A DNA stretch of 64,000 nt from contig NZ_CP132359.1 in the NCBI RefSeq assembly GCF_030758975.1, positions 4,777,881 through 4,841,880 of the forward strand. The letters are read 5' to 3'. Numbering within the stretch: the first letter of the stretch is position 1; each line of letters opens with the position of its first letter. Positions 17,495 to 25,687 of this stretch are shown one piece after another. Origin of the DNA: Bosea beijingensis. GTDB lineage: Bacteria; Pseudomonadota; Alphaproteobacteria; Rhizobiales; Beijerinckiaceae. The notes below the pieces were generated by a model. The model searched no databases, was not told the DNA's origin, and saw nothing but the letters and a program-made list of their open reading frames with translations. The translations under genes were made by a program, and so were the position numbers.

Positions 17495-19047
17495 TTGAGC
17501 ATTTTCTGGCGGATTTCGGCCTTGTTCCGCTCGTCGGCCAGCAGTTCGCTCTGGCGCAGCACGACCTCGATCAGGGTCCGACGCGCAGATTCGGCCAACT
17601 CACGCTCGACAGGCGTCCAGATCTTGGAATGGCCGGCCACGGTCTCTTTCCAGACGGCAAAGCTCTGCCGAGGCGTAAGACGGTCGCCATGGGGGCCGGT
17701 CGTATAGGTCTTGTTGGGGTCTCCGCCCCATTCGATCGTGTGGACCAGCTCCTTACGGAAGAAGAACAGGTAGTCGCGTGGAAGCTGGGAGAGTGGGATC
17801 GCGAGCATACCGGCGAATGCGTCGGCGTAAGTGCGCGCTGATGGCAACCCCTCAGCCAGCGCCGTCGTCGCCCAGATCCGCCCTTCACAGACCGAGCCGG
17901 CGAAAGCGGCCAGTTCCTCGGCGAATTCCGCCGGCGGCGCGCTGCCTTCGGCACGCCACTCGCCATTCACCCAGACCCCGACCCCGTCGCTTTCGACGAG
18001 ATTGCGGAACGCGGCGAGGTGCTGACCGAGGAAACCCGAAGCATCGGTCACATGGGCGGCGGACGAAAGCAGGCCGTCGAGGAAATCCCGCGCCCGCTCG
18101 GCTGCGAGCAGCATCTGCTTCTGCGTCAGGGCGCCAAGTTGAAGCGCGAAGAACTCGCCGAAGATTTCCGCCGCGATCCGGCGGTTCATCGGGAGCGAGC
18201 GCGGGCTGTAATGGTGGCAGGCGATCAGCCCCCAAAGCGCGCCGTCGACGATGATCGAGACCGACATCGAGGCAGAGACGCCCATGTTACGCAGGTACTC
18301 GCAATGGATCGGCGAAACGCTGCGCAGATGGGCATAAGACAGGTCGAGCGGCTCGCCCGCCGCATCCAGCACGGGCATGATCGGGAAGCGCTCTCCGCTC
18401 GCGTCGGAGACGACGCGGATCGGATTGAGCAGATAGAGCTGCCGTGCCTGTTGCGGGATGTCGCTCGCCGGGAAATGCTGCCCCATGAAGCTTTCGAGGT
18501 CGGGGCGCTTTGCCTCGCTGACGACCTTGCCGGAACCGTCGGGCGCGAACTGGTAGATCATCACGCGGTCGTACTGGAGCACGGCCCGCAGCAGGCGTGC
18601 CGCGTTCTTGATGAGCTGCGCGGGAGTCGTCACGTCCGAGAGCCGGCCGACCAGCGTCCGGGCGAATTCGAGCGGCGAGCTCGGCCCGGCCGAAACGCTC
18701 TCCTCGAACTCGATGATGGCATTGCCCTTGAAAGCATGGATCGAGATATCGAACTCGCGATCCAGTGAAGGCAGGCGATAGCGGGGCATCAGGCCCGCGC
18801 GGGAGGGCACGCCAGAACGGGCTAGCGCATTGCGCATCTCATGCACGACCGGTCCGCCCAGTATCTCTTCGAGCCTGCGGCCGACCAGCTCGAACTCCCC
18901 AAGGCCGAGGAAGGCGCTGGCATTGCTGGAATGGCGCCGGATCGTCACCGCCTCGGCATCGCACACGATCATGCAGCCATGGGGCTGGACGCTGCCAGGA
19001 ATATGGATCGGCTCGCGATCGCAGTTCGTCAGATCAACGGTCGTCAT
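17338..19047 (-). CDS. bphP: bacteriophytochrome with HWE-type histidine kinase, 3'-truncated
   Basis: 569 residues as read. The photosensory module is complete: biliverdin-attachment Cys in NCDREPIHIPG near residue 9, PAS, GAF with HFPASDIPQQARQLY, and PHY with the tongue motif LTPRQSFAVWKE. The kinase part contains the phospho-acceptor box ELNHRVKNILALIKSIVAHPL of the HWE/HisKA_2 class. After roughly another ten residues the sequence becomes antisense to the peptide-binding gene, so the rest of the dimerisation domain and the whole ATPase domain are missing. The start ATG overlaps the bphO stop (ATGA). It could bind biliverdin and sense red/far-red light but not autophosphorylate. Confidence 0.85.
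   Translation of the reverse strand: MTTVDLTNCDREPIHIPGSVQPHGCMIVCDAEAVTIRRHSSNASAFLGLGEFELVGRRLEEILGGPVVHEMRNALARSGVPSRAGLMPRYRLPSLDREFDISIHAFKGNAIIEFEESVSAGPSSPLEFARTLVGRLSDVTTPAQLIKNAARLLRAVLQYDRVMIYQFAPDGSGKVVSEAKRPDLESFMGQHFPASDIPQQARQLYLLNPIRVVSDASGERFPIMPVLDAAGEPLDLSYAHLRSVSPIHCEYLRNMGVSASMSVSIIVDGALWGLIACHHYSPRSLPMNRRIAAEIFGEFFALQLGALTQKQMLLAAERARDFLDGLLSSAAHVTDASGFLGQHLAAFRNLVESDGVGVWVNGEWRAEGSAPPAEFAEELAAFAGSVCEGRIWATTALAEGLPSARTYADAFAGMLAIPLSQLPRDYLFFFRKELVHTIEWGGDPNKTYTTGPHGDRLTPRQSFAVWKETVAGHSKIWTPVERELAESARRTLIEVVLRQSELLADERNKAEIRQKMLNQELNHRVKNILALIKSIVAHPLAEGATIESLVDLNCLGSLTKLAVAVPPRP
17400..17420. other. rearrangement junction truncating two convergent genes
   Basis: To the left, the plus strand still encodes peptide-binding-protein sequence (KQFKSTKLS). 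To the right, the minus strand encodes the bphP kinase box. Both proteins stop resembling their families within a few codons of this point. It is therefore a single breakpoint rather than two separate mutations. The exact base cannot be set without an intact relative. Confidence 0.65.
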
Positions 19048-19586
19048 GCGGGAGAGAGTTCTTCCGATGTAAAGGCCTGGATGGCGTGTAGGAAAACGGA
19101 CCTGGCCGATTGCGCCGCGGCATCCCACACTTGGCGGTCGAGCCCTTCGAGAGCGACCAGAACCGTGCGCCACTGATCGAGCGAGCCGGCCTGCGCCGAG
19201 AGGTAACGTGCGCCGAAAGCCGCCCCGAAGCCGAGGTTTTCCACTCCCTTTACCAGCACGCGAGCCCCAAGAGCCGAACCTTCCAGAACATAGGCGGCTC
19301 CGAGCTGGGCAGCGATGTCATTTGACAGATGGAACGGGTCGGCCGCCGGGAGCGGTAGCGCCAGATCGGCGAGGTCCGCCGTCAGTTCCGGCAGGAGCTT
19401 GCGCGGTCGCCAGGGCGAAAATTCCGCCGCTTCGAGCAAGGCGGCCTCGACCGGCGCGCGATGCCGAAACGTGCCCTGCAGAAAGTTGGCATATTCGGAA
19501 CGGCTCGAAAACACGCCAACGATGGCATCCAGCTCGCGATGAAGCTCGTTGGTCTCATCGCGCAGGAAACTTCTGATCTCAATCAT
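19044..19586 (-). CDS. bphO: heme oxygenase, biliverdin-producing (BphO)
   Basis: A 180-residue bacterial heme oxygenase. The proximal heme-binding His is in DETNELHRELDAIVG near residue 16, and the distal helix glycine-rich segment is seen as AAYVLEGSALGARVL near residue 96. It cleaves heme to biliverdin, CO and iron and so supplies the chromophore for the phytochrome. Its stop overlaps the bphP start by 4 nt (ATGA), so the two are co-translated. It is intact, unlike its partner. It is divergent from the radical SAM gene across a 181-bp region. Confidence 0.88.
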   Translation of the reverse strand: MIEIRSFLRDETNELHRELDAIVGVFSSRSEYANFLQGTFRHRAPVEAALLEAAEFSPWRPRKLLPELTADLADLALPLPAADPFHLSNDIAAQLGAAYVLEGSALGARVLVKGVENLGFGAAFGARYLSAQAGSLDQWRTVLVALEGLDRQVWDAAAQSARSVFLHAIQAFTSEELSPA

Positions 19587-19641
19587 TCCGTGGGCACCTG
19601 GAATCGTTCCGCCTCGGCATCGCTATAACCCGATATCAGTG

Positions 19642-19669
19642 AAATCCGCGCTGTTTTCATTGCGGATTT
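19642..19669. other. inverted repeat in the bphO/radical SAM divergent region
   Basis: AAATCCGC at 19642-19649 and GCGGATTT at 19662-19669 form an 8-bp perfect inverted repeat with a 12-bp spacer in an AT-rich divergent promoter region. Its spacing suits an operator for a dimeric regulator; a hairpin is the alternative. Confidence 0.35.
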
Positions 19670-19767
19670 TCTCCCCTTCCTGGTCCGCACGGCATCCCTG
19701 TCCAATGGACTGGCTTGAATTCGGCCTGAGATTGTCTTAGGAACATATAGTGAACAAAGGAAGGGCG

Positions 19768-21000
19768 ATGGCACAGCTTACGGTCCTGGAGAAGCTGGAA
19801 ATTCTCAGCGACGCCGCGAAATACGACGCCTCCTGCGCATCGAGCAGCACCACCAAGCGGGATTCGCGGGACGGAAAGGGGCTTGGCTCGACGACCGGCG
19901 CCGGCATCTGCCATTCCTACGCGCCTGACGGCCGCTGCATCTCGCTGCTCAAGATACTGCTGACGAATTTCTGCAGCTTCGACTGCGTCTTCTGCATCAA
20001 CCGCTCGTCGAGCAATGTCCGCCGCGCCCGCTTTTCGGTCGAAGAGGTCGTCGAACTCACGCTGAATTTCTACCGCCGCAATTATATCGAAGGTCTCTTT
20101 CTGTCCTCGGGCATCATCCGCTCTGCCGACTACACGATGGCGGAACTGATGCGAGTGGCCGAAACGCTGCGCCGGCAACATGGGTTCCGCGGCTATATCC
20201 ATCTGAAGCTGATCCCCGGTGCGAGCCGCGATCTGATCGAGCGCGCGGGGCTGTTCGCGGACCGGGTGTCGATCAATGTCGAACTGCCGAGCGAAGCGGC
20301 GCTCGCCCGCTTCGCTCCGGAGAAGCAGGCCGGCGAGATCAAAAGCGCGATGGGTGGCCTCAAGCTGAAGATCGAGGCAGCGCGGGAGGAACGTGACAAG
20401 AGCGAGAAGGCCCCTGCCTTCTCGCCCGCAGGACAAAGCACGCAGATGATCGTCGGCGCCGATGGCGCGAGCGATTCCGCCATCCTGAAGCGCAGTGCTT
20501 GGTTGTATGGCAGCTTCGGCTTGAAGCGCGTCTACTACTCGGCCTTCAGCCCGATCCCGGATGCCTCGCGCCAGTTGCCGCTCCAGCCGCCGCCTTTGAT
20601 GCGCGAGCACCGGCTTTATCAAGCCGACTGGCTGACGCGCTTCTATGGTTTCGAGACCGAGGAAATTCTGGGGCGCAACGAGATGCTCGATCTCGATCTC
20701 GACCCCAAGCTCGCCTGGGCACTGCGCGAGCGCGGACGCTTCCCCGTCGACGTGAACCGGGCCGATCGCGAAACCCTGCTGCGGGTGCCGGGCCTGGGCA
20801 CGCGCAGTGTCGATCGCATCCTCGCCTCGCGGCGGTTTCGCCGGCTCAGGCTGGAAGATGTCGGCCGGCTGACGCGATCGCTCGCGACGATCCGGCATTT
20901 CATCCTGGCGGAGGGCTGGCGCCCGGGCGGCGGCCTCGACGCCCAGAACCTGCGGGCCCGGCTGATGCCGCAACCGCGGCAATTGTCGCTTTTCCCGTGA
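19768..21000 (+). CDS. radical SAM protein linked to UdgX (putative DNA modification/repair)
   Basis: About 410 residues. The [4Fe-4S] cysteines are in TNFCSFDCVFCINRSS (CxxxCxxC) near residue 75, followed by a TIM-barrel-like region. The C-terminus has a helix-hairpin-helix-like segment (NRADRETLLRVPGLGTRSVDRIL near residue 330) that often contacts DNA. This is the rSAM family that travels with a UdgX-fused protein (TIGR03916 type); its reaction is unknown. The ATG at 19768 has an AAGGAAGG site; a GTG at 19750 is in frame. The stop overlaps the next start by 4 nt (GTGA), arguing for a joint function. Confidence 0.9.
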   Translation: MAQLTVLEKLEILSDAAKYDASCASSSTTKRDSRDGKGLGSTTGAGICHSYAPDGRCISLLKILLTNFCSFDCVFCINRSSSNVRRARFSVEEVVELTLNFYRRNYIEGLFLSSGIIRSADYTMAELMRVAETLRRQHGFRGYIHLKLIPGASRDLIERAGLFADRVSINVELPSEAALARFAPEKQAGEIKSAMGGLKLKIEAAREERDKSEKAPAFSPAGQSTQMIVGADGASDSAILKRSAWLYGSFGLKRVYYSAFSPIPDASRQLPLQPPPLMREHRLYQADWLTRFYGFETEEILGRNEMLDLDLDPKLAWALRERGRFPVDVNRADRETLLRVPGLGTRSVDRILASRRFRRLRLEDVGRLTRSLATIRHFILAEGWRPGGGLDAQNLRARLMPQPRQLSLFP

Positions 21001-22439
21001 TTGCGGCCCGGCTGAACGGCCCTGCGGATTTTGCCGGCTGGCGTCGGGAAACGCGCCGGCTGGCGCTGGCCGGCGTTCGGCCCGAGGCCGTCGCCTGGCT
21101 GACGAGCGAGGACGATGCCGGATTGTTCGTGATCGGGAGCGTCGCCCCGGTCGAAGACAGAGGCGCCACGCTAACCGTGTCTCGCCGTTTCATCGAGCTT
21201 GCCGAGAATGTCGTCTGTCATCGGGATGCCGGCCGCTTCGTCTTGCTGCACCGCCTGCTGCTGCGTTTGCAGGACGAGCCGCGCTTGCTCGACAATGCAG
21301 CCGATCCCGATATCGCACGCGCCGAGGCGATGGCCCGCTCGGTGCGCCGCGATCTACACAAGATGACGGCCTTCGTCCGCTTCCGGGCGGTGTCGGGCGC
21401 GGGGGAGGACGGCCCTTTCATCGCCTGGTTCGAGCCGGAGCATTTCATTCTCGAACGGGTCGCGAGCTTCTTCACGGGACGCTTCGCCGGGATGACCTGG
21501 TCGATCATGACACCGCAGGGATCGCTGCACTGGGATGGCGGCACGCTGCAGTTCGGCCCCGCCGCCAGCAAGGCTGATGCGCCGGATGGTGATGCCATGG
21601 AAGCCTATTGGCTCACTTACTACGCCAATATCTTCAATCCGGCGCGCCTGAAGCCGAAGGCGATGAAAAGCGAGATGCCGGTGAAATACTGGCGGAACTT
21701 GCCCGAGGCTGAATTGATTGTGCCTCTGATCGCAAACGCCGCCCGGCGAGCAGAGGATATGGTGATGCGCGCCCCGACGCAGCCACCCGCGCGTCATGTC
21801 AGGCAGCTTCGGCACCGTCCCGAAATGCCGGCCGATGAACCCGCGATGACGTCCTGGCAGGATGCCGCCGCCGCCGCGCAACGCTGCACGCGCTGCGACC
21901 TTCATTGCAACGCGACGCAATCGGTCTTCGGAGAGGGTCCGCTGGACGCGCCGGTTCTCTTCGTCGGCGAACAGCCTGGAGACCAGGAGGACCTTGCTGG
22001 CCGGCCATTCGTCGGACCTGCAGGGCAGGTTTTCGATCGGGCGATGAAGGAGGCCGGTCTCGATCGCGCACGCGCCTATGTCACCAATGCGGTGAAGCAT
22101 TTCAAATTCCACCTGCGCGGCAAACGGCGCATCCATGAGAAGCCGAATGTCGGGGAGATCAAGGCCTGCCGGTTCTGGCTCGATCTCGAATTGCAGTTCG
22201 TGAAACCCCGGCTTGTCGTTGCCCTCGGCGCCAGCGCCCTGCGATCGCTGACGGGGCATGCCGGTTCGCTGGCAAGCGCACGGGATAGCGAGCTCGCGCT
22301 CGAAGACGGCACGCCGCTGCTGGCCACCGTCCATCCCTCATTTCTGCTGCGCCTTCCGGACGAGGATGCTCGGTCTCGCGAATATGCCCGGTTCGTCGCA
22401 GACCTCACTCGCGTTCAACAACGTATATTCCGGCATTGA
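20997..22439 (+). CDS. UdgX family uracil-DNA-binding protein fused to a DUF4130 (TIGR03915-type) domain
   Basis: 480 residues from a GTG that overlaps the radical SAM stop. Residues 1 to about 270 are the rSAM-linked domain (DUF4130). Residues from about 285 are a family-4-like uracil-DNA glycosylase: CTRCDLHC for the Fe-S cluster, active-site GEQPGDQED, the UdgX-specific loop KRRIHEKPN, and ATVHPSFLLRL. In UdgX the His of KRRIH becomes covalently joined to the abasic sugar, so the protein traps rather than releases uracil sites. Its place after the radical SAM gene suggests a two-protein repair or modification pathway. The frame runs farther upstream inside the radical SAM gene but is not coding there. 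Confidence 0.88.
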   Translation: MIAARLNGPADFAGWRRETRRLALAGVRPEAVAWLTSEDDAGLFVIGSVAPVEDRGATLTVSRRFIELAENVVCHRDAGRFVLLHRLLLRLQDEPRLLDNAADPDIARAEAMARSVRRDLHKMTAFVRFRAVSGAGEDGPFIAWFEPEHFILERVASFFTGRFAGMTWSIMTPQGSLHWDGGTLQFGPAASKADAPDGDAMEAYWLTYYANIFNPARLKPKAMKSEMPVKYWRNLPEAELIVPLIANAARRAEDMVMRAPTQPPARHVRQLRHRPEMPADEPAMTSWQDAAAAAQRCTRCDLHCNATQSVFGEGPLDAPVLFVGEQPGDQEDLAGRPFVGPAGQVFDRAMKEAGLDRARAYVTNAVKHFKFHLRGKRRIHEKPNVGEIKACRFWLDLELQFVKPRLVVALGASALRSLTGHAGSLASARDSELALEDGTPLLATVHPSFLLRLPDEDARSREYARFVADLTRVQQRIFRH

Positions 22440-22489
22440 GCAATATCGGGGAGGTAGAAGCGGCTTTGCCGCCGCAGATGCCGTACGAC

Positions 22490-22645
22490 CGATCCACCGC
22501 TCCGCTTTTCAGGAAAACGGCCTTGTCCGCCAGCGGCGTCAGCATCGCCTCGTCCCTCTCCGAGATATTCGATCAGGCGCCCACTTTCATGGCGCTGCTG
22601 CGGCGGTCGCATCATGGCTTGCGGCTCGCGAATTCCAGCGCCTGA
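22490..22645 (+). pseudogene. degenerate fragment of a PAS-type histidine kinase (tentative)
   Basis: One frame reads ASSLSEIFDQAPTFMALLRR followed by LRLANSSA, then a stop. This closely resembles the start of a PAS domain in HWE-type kinases (FDQAPxFMAVLRG...ELAN). No continuation was found in the other two frames, and no ribosome-binding site marks a start. It may be the relic of a kinase gene. The rest of 22440-22972 shows no recognisable gene. Confidence 0.35.
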
Positions 22646-22972
22646 AAAACTGGCCGCCGGGTTCATGGCCTTCACAAATCCAGCCTCTTACCGATGGCAT
22701 CGGAGCAGTCGTGAGCAATGGAACCTCGGGCCGCCCACCGGCGTTCACCTGTCTCTCGTTTCACCTCGGAACCAAACTCGCCCCGGCAGCTCGACTGACG
22801 GGGCTTTTCGTTCAGGCTTTTGCGGCGAGATCCAGTCTATCGCCCGCGAGCAAATGCGGCTGTTTCCGGGGACCTGGGTCGCCACCACAAGATTCCGCCC
22901 TGCATAACGCAACATGGCGGAACAATGGCGAGGCTGAAGTGGTTGCTTCCTCGGCATTGTGAGGAGGAGATC

Positions 22973-23050
22973 ATGGGCTTGCTTGAAATCAGCGTCGTTC
23001 TGGCCTGCGCTTCGGCCTTTGGCTTCTACATCGCGGACCCGCTGGAATAA
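22973..23050 (+). CDS. candidate 25-residue membrane microprotein
   Basis: An ATG at 22973 is preceded by a very strong ribosome-binding site (GAGGAGGAG, 4-5 nt spacing). It encodes 25 residues beginning MGLLEISVVLACASAFGFYI and ending in TAA at 23050. The peptide is one hydrophobic segment with an acidic end. It has no neighbour within 450 bp that could share its function. I do not recognise a family; KdpF-like peptides have this shape, but no kdp genes are present. The call rests on the ribosome-binding site and hydrophobicity only. Confidence 0.4.
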   Translation: MGLLEISVVLACASAFGFYIADPLE

Positions 23051-23507
23051 GGTTATAGTCGAGACCGCATTGCCCGCCTCGCCGATACCGGCTCAGTCGG
23101 GTCGACGATGTCGAAATCATCCAGGCGCAGCAGGCCGGATATTGCTGATCTCGGGTCAGACTGAGTCGACGCCTCCGCACTAGTCGCATCCGAGAAACCA
23201 GTGCCGCGACATCGTCGTAGCGAAACCTTCCCGCGGCAGCTTTTTGCCCTCGCTGCTGGCCTCGGTAGCACCGTCGCGGAATTCAGGAACATGACATCGC
23301 GTTGCGGCTGCACGAAGCGAGCGATGGTCAGGGCCGTGCCTCTGCCCTCGCATCCCAAAACGGCCTGCCTGCATCGCGCGGCAGGCTTCTTTTTTGACGA
23401 AAGCCGTTCTCCTGAGCACGATGGGCCGCGCTGATCCTTCGGCGCCTGGGCGTCCCTAACAGGGTCCAGGACAAAATCCGCCAAAGCCTTGGTTAGAGGT
23501 CGTCACG
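23051..23507. other. gene-free stretch
   Basis: About 450 bp upstream of the amidase gene. Short open frames exist on both strands, but none shows a family motif or a good start. It may hold remnants of decayed genes and the amidase promoter; I see no clear hairpin or operator. Confidence 0.45.
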
Positions 23508-24968
23508 ATGAATGAAAGCGTTCCCGCTGCGCGCGCGTTTCCCGAGCTCTGCGCCTTCGGCGCCGTGGCGCTGGCGGAGCTGATCCGCCGGCGCGATGTC
23601 AGCGCGGCTGAGGTGATGCGTACCCATCTCGACCACATCGAACGCGTGAACCCCGCCGTCAACGCGATCATCTCGCTTCGGCCGCGGGCCGAGCTTCTGG
23701 CTGAAGCACGCAAGGCCGATGAGGCGCTGGCGCGGGGCGAGGCCGTCGGCCCCTTGCACGGCGTTCCCCAGGCGATCAAGGATCTCGCCCTGACGAAGGG
23801 CCTCCGGACGACCTTCGGCTCGCATCTCTTCGCCGATTTCGTGCCCGACCAGGACGCCATCATTGTCGAGCGCATGCGGGCTGCCGGCGCCTTGATCATC
23901 GGCAAGACCAACGTTCCCGAATACGGCTACGGTTCCAACTCGTACAACCCGATCTTCGGCCTCACGCGCAACGCCTATGACCAGTCCAGGGTGGGAGGCG
24001 GGTCGAGCGGCGGCGCCGCCGTCGCGCTGGCCTTGCGGATGCTGTCGGTCGCCGATGGCGGCGACATGGGCGGCTCCCTCCGCAACCCGGCCGCCTTCAA
24101 CAACGTCTTCGGCTTCCGCCCCTCGCAAGGGCTCATTCCGGCCGAAACGCTGGACCCGTTCTACGGCCAGATGGCCGTCGAGGGCCCGATGGGCCGCTCG
24201 ATCGACGACGTCGCCATGTTGCTGTCGGTGCAGGCGGGTTCCGATCCGCGGGCGCCGCTCTCCCATGACGATCCCAAGCTGACGCAATGGCGCGGACTCC
24301 GCCAGACGCTCAAGGGCGTGCGCTTCGGCTGGCTCGGCGATCTCGGCGGCCATCTACCGTTCGAGCCGGGCGTCCTGCAGCTCTGCGAAGAGGCCTCCCG
24401 GCTCCTTGAGGCCGCGGGCGGACAGGTCGAGGCCGCGACGATCGCGTTCGACCCCGAGCGCCTCTGGCAAGCCTGGGCGACCTTGCGTAGCCACAGCATC
24501 AGCGGCCGGCACCAGAACGACTACGGCAATCCCGAGACGCGGCGCCTCCTCAACCCGCAGACGATCTGGGAAATCGAGAAAGGCCATGGCCAGAGCGGGC
24601 TCGCGGTCTACGAGGCCGGCCTCGCGCGCGGCGCCTGGCACAAGGCCCTGCTCCGGGCGTTCGAGCGCTTCGATTTCCTGTTGCTACCCTCGGCGCAGGT
24701 CTTCCCCTTCGCGGCGGAAACTCGCTGGCCGACCGAAATCGCCGGCCGCAGAATGGACAGCTATCATCGCTGGATGGAGGTCGTCATAGGGCCGACCTTC
24801 GCGGGCGCTCCCGCCGTCAGCGTTCCGGCGGGATTCAACGAGGCCGGATTGCCAATGGGGTTGCAGATCATCGCGGCACCGCGCCGGGATGCGGACCTGC
24901 TGGCCGTGGCCTCCCTCTACGAGAAGCTCTGCCCTTGGCTCGGCCGGTTACCGGCCCTGCTCTCGTAG
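23508..24968 (+). CDS. amidase (amidase-signature family)
   Basis: 486 residues with the full Ser-cisSer-Lys machinery: Lys in QAIKDLALTKG near residue 87, the glycine-serine-rich signature GGGSSGGAAVALALRM near 164, and the nucleophile Ser in DGGDMGGSLRNPAAF near 185. It hydrolyses a C-N amide bond, releasing ammonia or an amine. It is cytoplasmic, with no signal peptide. Length is usual for GatA/AtzF-like amidases. It begins the catabolic island and is followed at 169 bp by a ureidoglycolate-lyase-like gene. The substrate is unknown. GatA is unlikely because no gatC/gatB genes adjoin it. Confidence 0.88.
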   Translation: MNESVPAARAFPELCAFGAVALAELIRRRDVSAAEVMRTHLDHIERVNPAVNAIISLRPRAELLAEARKADEALARGEAVGPLHGVPQAIKDLALTKGLRTTFGSHLFADFVPDQDAIIVERMRAAGALIIGKTNVPEYGYGSNSYNPIFGLTRNAYDQSRVGGGSSGGAAVALALRMLSVADGGDMGGSLRNPAAFNNVFGFRPSQGLIPAETLDPFYGQMAVEGPMGRSIDDVAMLLSVQAGSDPRAPLSHDDPKLTQWRGLRQTLKGVRFGWLGDLGGHLPFEPGVLQLCEEASRLLEAAGGQVEAATIAFDPERLWQAWATLRSHSISGRHQNDYGNPETRRLLNPQTIWEIEKGHGQSGLAVYEAGLARGAWHKALLRAFERFDFLLLPSAQVFPFAAETRWPTEIAGRRMDSYHRWMEVVIGPTFAGAPAVSVPAGFNEAGLPMGLQIIAAPRRDADLLAVASLYEKLCPWLGRLPALLS

Positions 24969-25137
24969 CGCATTTCGCGCGGCTGACGCGATTCACAAGG
25001 GGCCATTTTACCGACCGGAACTGAAAGCTCCGGCACTTGCGGGAGATCACATCCCTCGACAGACGGCGACCGCCTGCGCCAGAACGGGACCACGCGAAGC
25101 GGTCCTCCGCCTCGCATGCCACGGAGAAAGCCCGGCG

Positions 25138-25680
25138 ATGATATCAGGCGATCAGATCGAAGGCGGCCTTGCCTCCCCTCGCCCGCTGCGCGTGGTTCCG
25201 GTCACGAAGGCCGCCTTCGAGCCCTTCGGCTGGCTGGTCGAAACCGGCGATTCCGGCCGCGACGCGAATAACGGTACGGCGCGCCGGCATGACATCCATG
25301 CGCACGCCGCCGCCGATGTCCGGCCGGGCTCCAGCCTCGTCACCTCGATCTTCGCAGCGAGGGAGCAACCGCCGACCAGCGCGATCGCGATGCTCGAACG
25401 GCATGTGAACTCGGTTCAGTTGATCATGCCGCTAGATGGCGCCGGCCATATCGTCATCGTCAGCCACAGCAAGCCCGACGGCACCCCCGACCTCTCGACC
25501 CTCGCCGCCTTCGCGTTCTCCGCGGCGCAGGGCATGATCTATCGCCGCGGGCTCTGGCATCATCCGATCATGGCGACCGGCGCGGATGCGCGTTTCCTCG
25601 TCCAGTCCTGGCAAGATGGCTCCGCCGCCGATTGCGAGATCCTCGCCATCGAGGCGACGACGCTGGCTTGCGACGCCTGA
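25138..25680 (+). CDS. ureidoglycolate lyase family protein (AllA-like)
   Basis: 180 residues. The family pattern is clear: KAAFEPFGWLVE near residue 28, FAAREQPPTSAIAMLERH near 76, the region PDGTPDLSTLAAFAF, and the metal/substrate-site stretch GMIYRRGLWHHPIMA near 137. AllA splits ureidoglycolate into glyoxylate and urea, the last step of allantoin breakdown. No other allantoin genes (allantoinase, allantoicase) are in the window, so the substrate may be another ureido-acid. The ATG at 25138 was chosen; the longer frame upstream looks noncoding. It converges on the TRAP operon, with stops 7 bp apart. Confidence 0.8.
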   Translation: MISGDQIEGGLASPRPLRVVPVTKAAFEPFGWLVETGDSGRDANNGTARRHDIHAHAAADVRPGSSLVTSIFAAREQPPTSAIAMLERHVNSVQLIMPLDGAGHIVIVSHSKPDGTPDLSTLAAFAFSAAQGMIYRRGLWHHPIMATGADARFLVQSWQDGSAADCEILAIEATTLACDA

Positions 25681-25687
25681 GCGCGGA

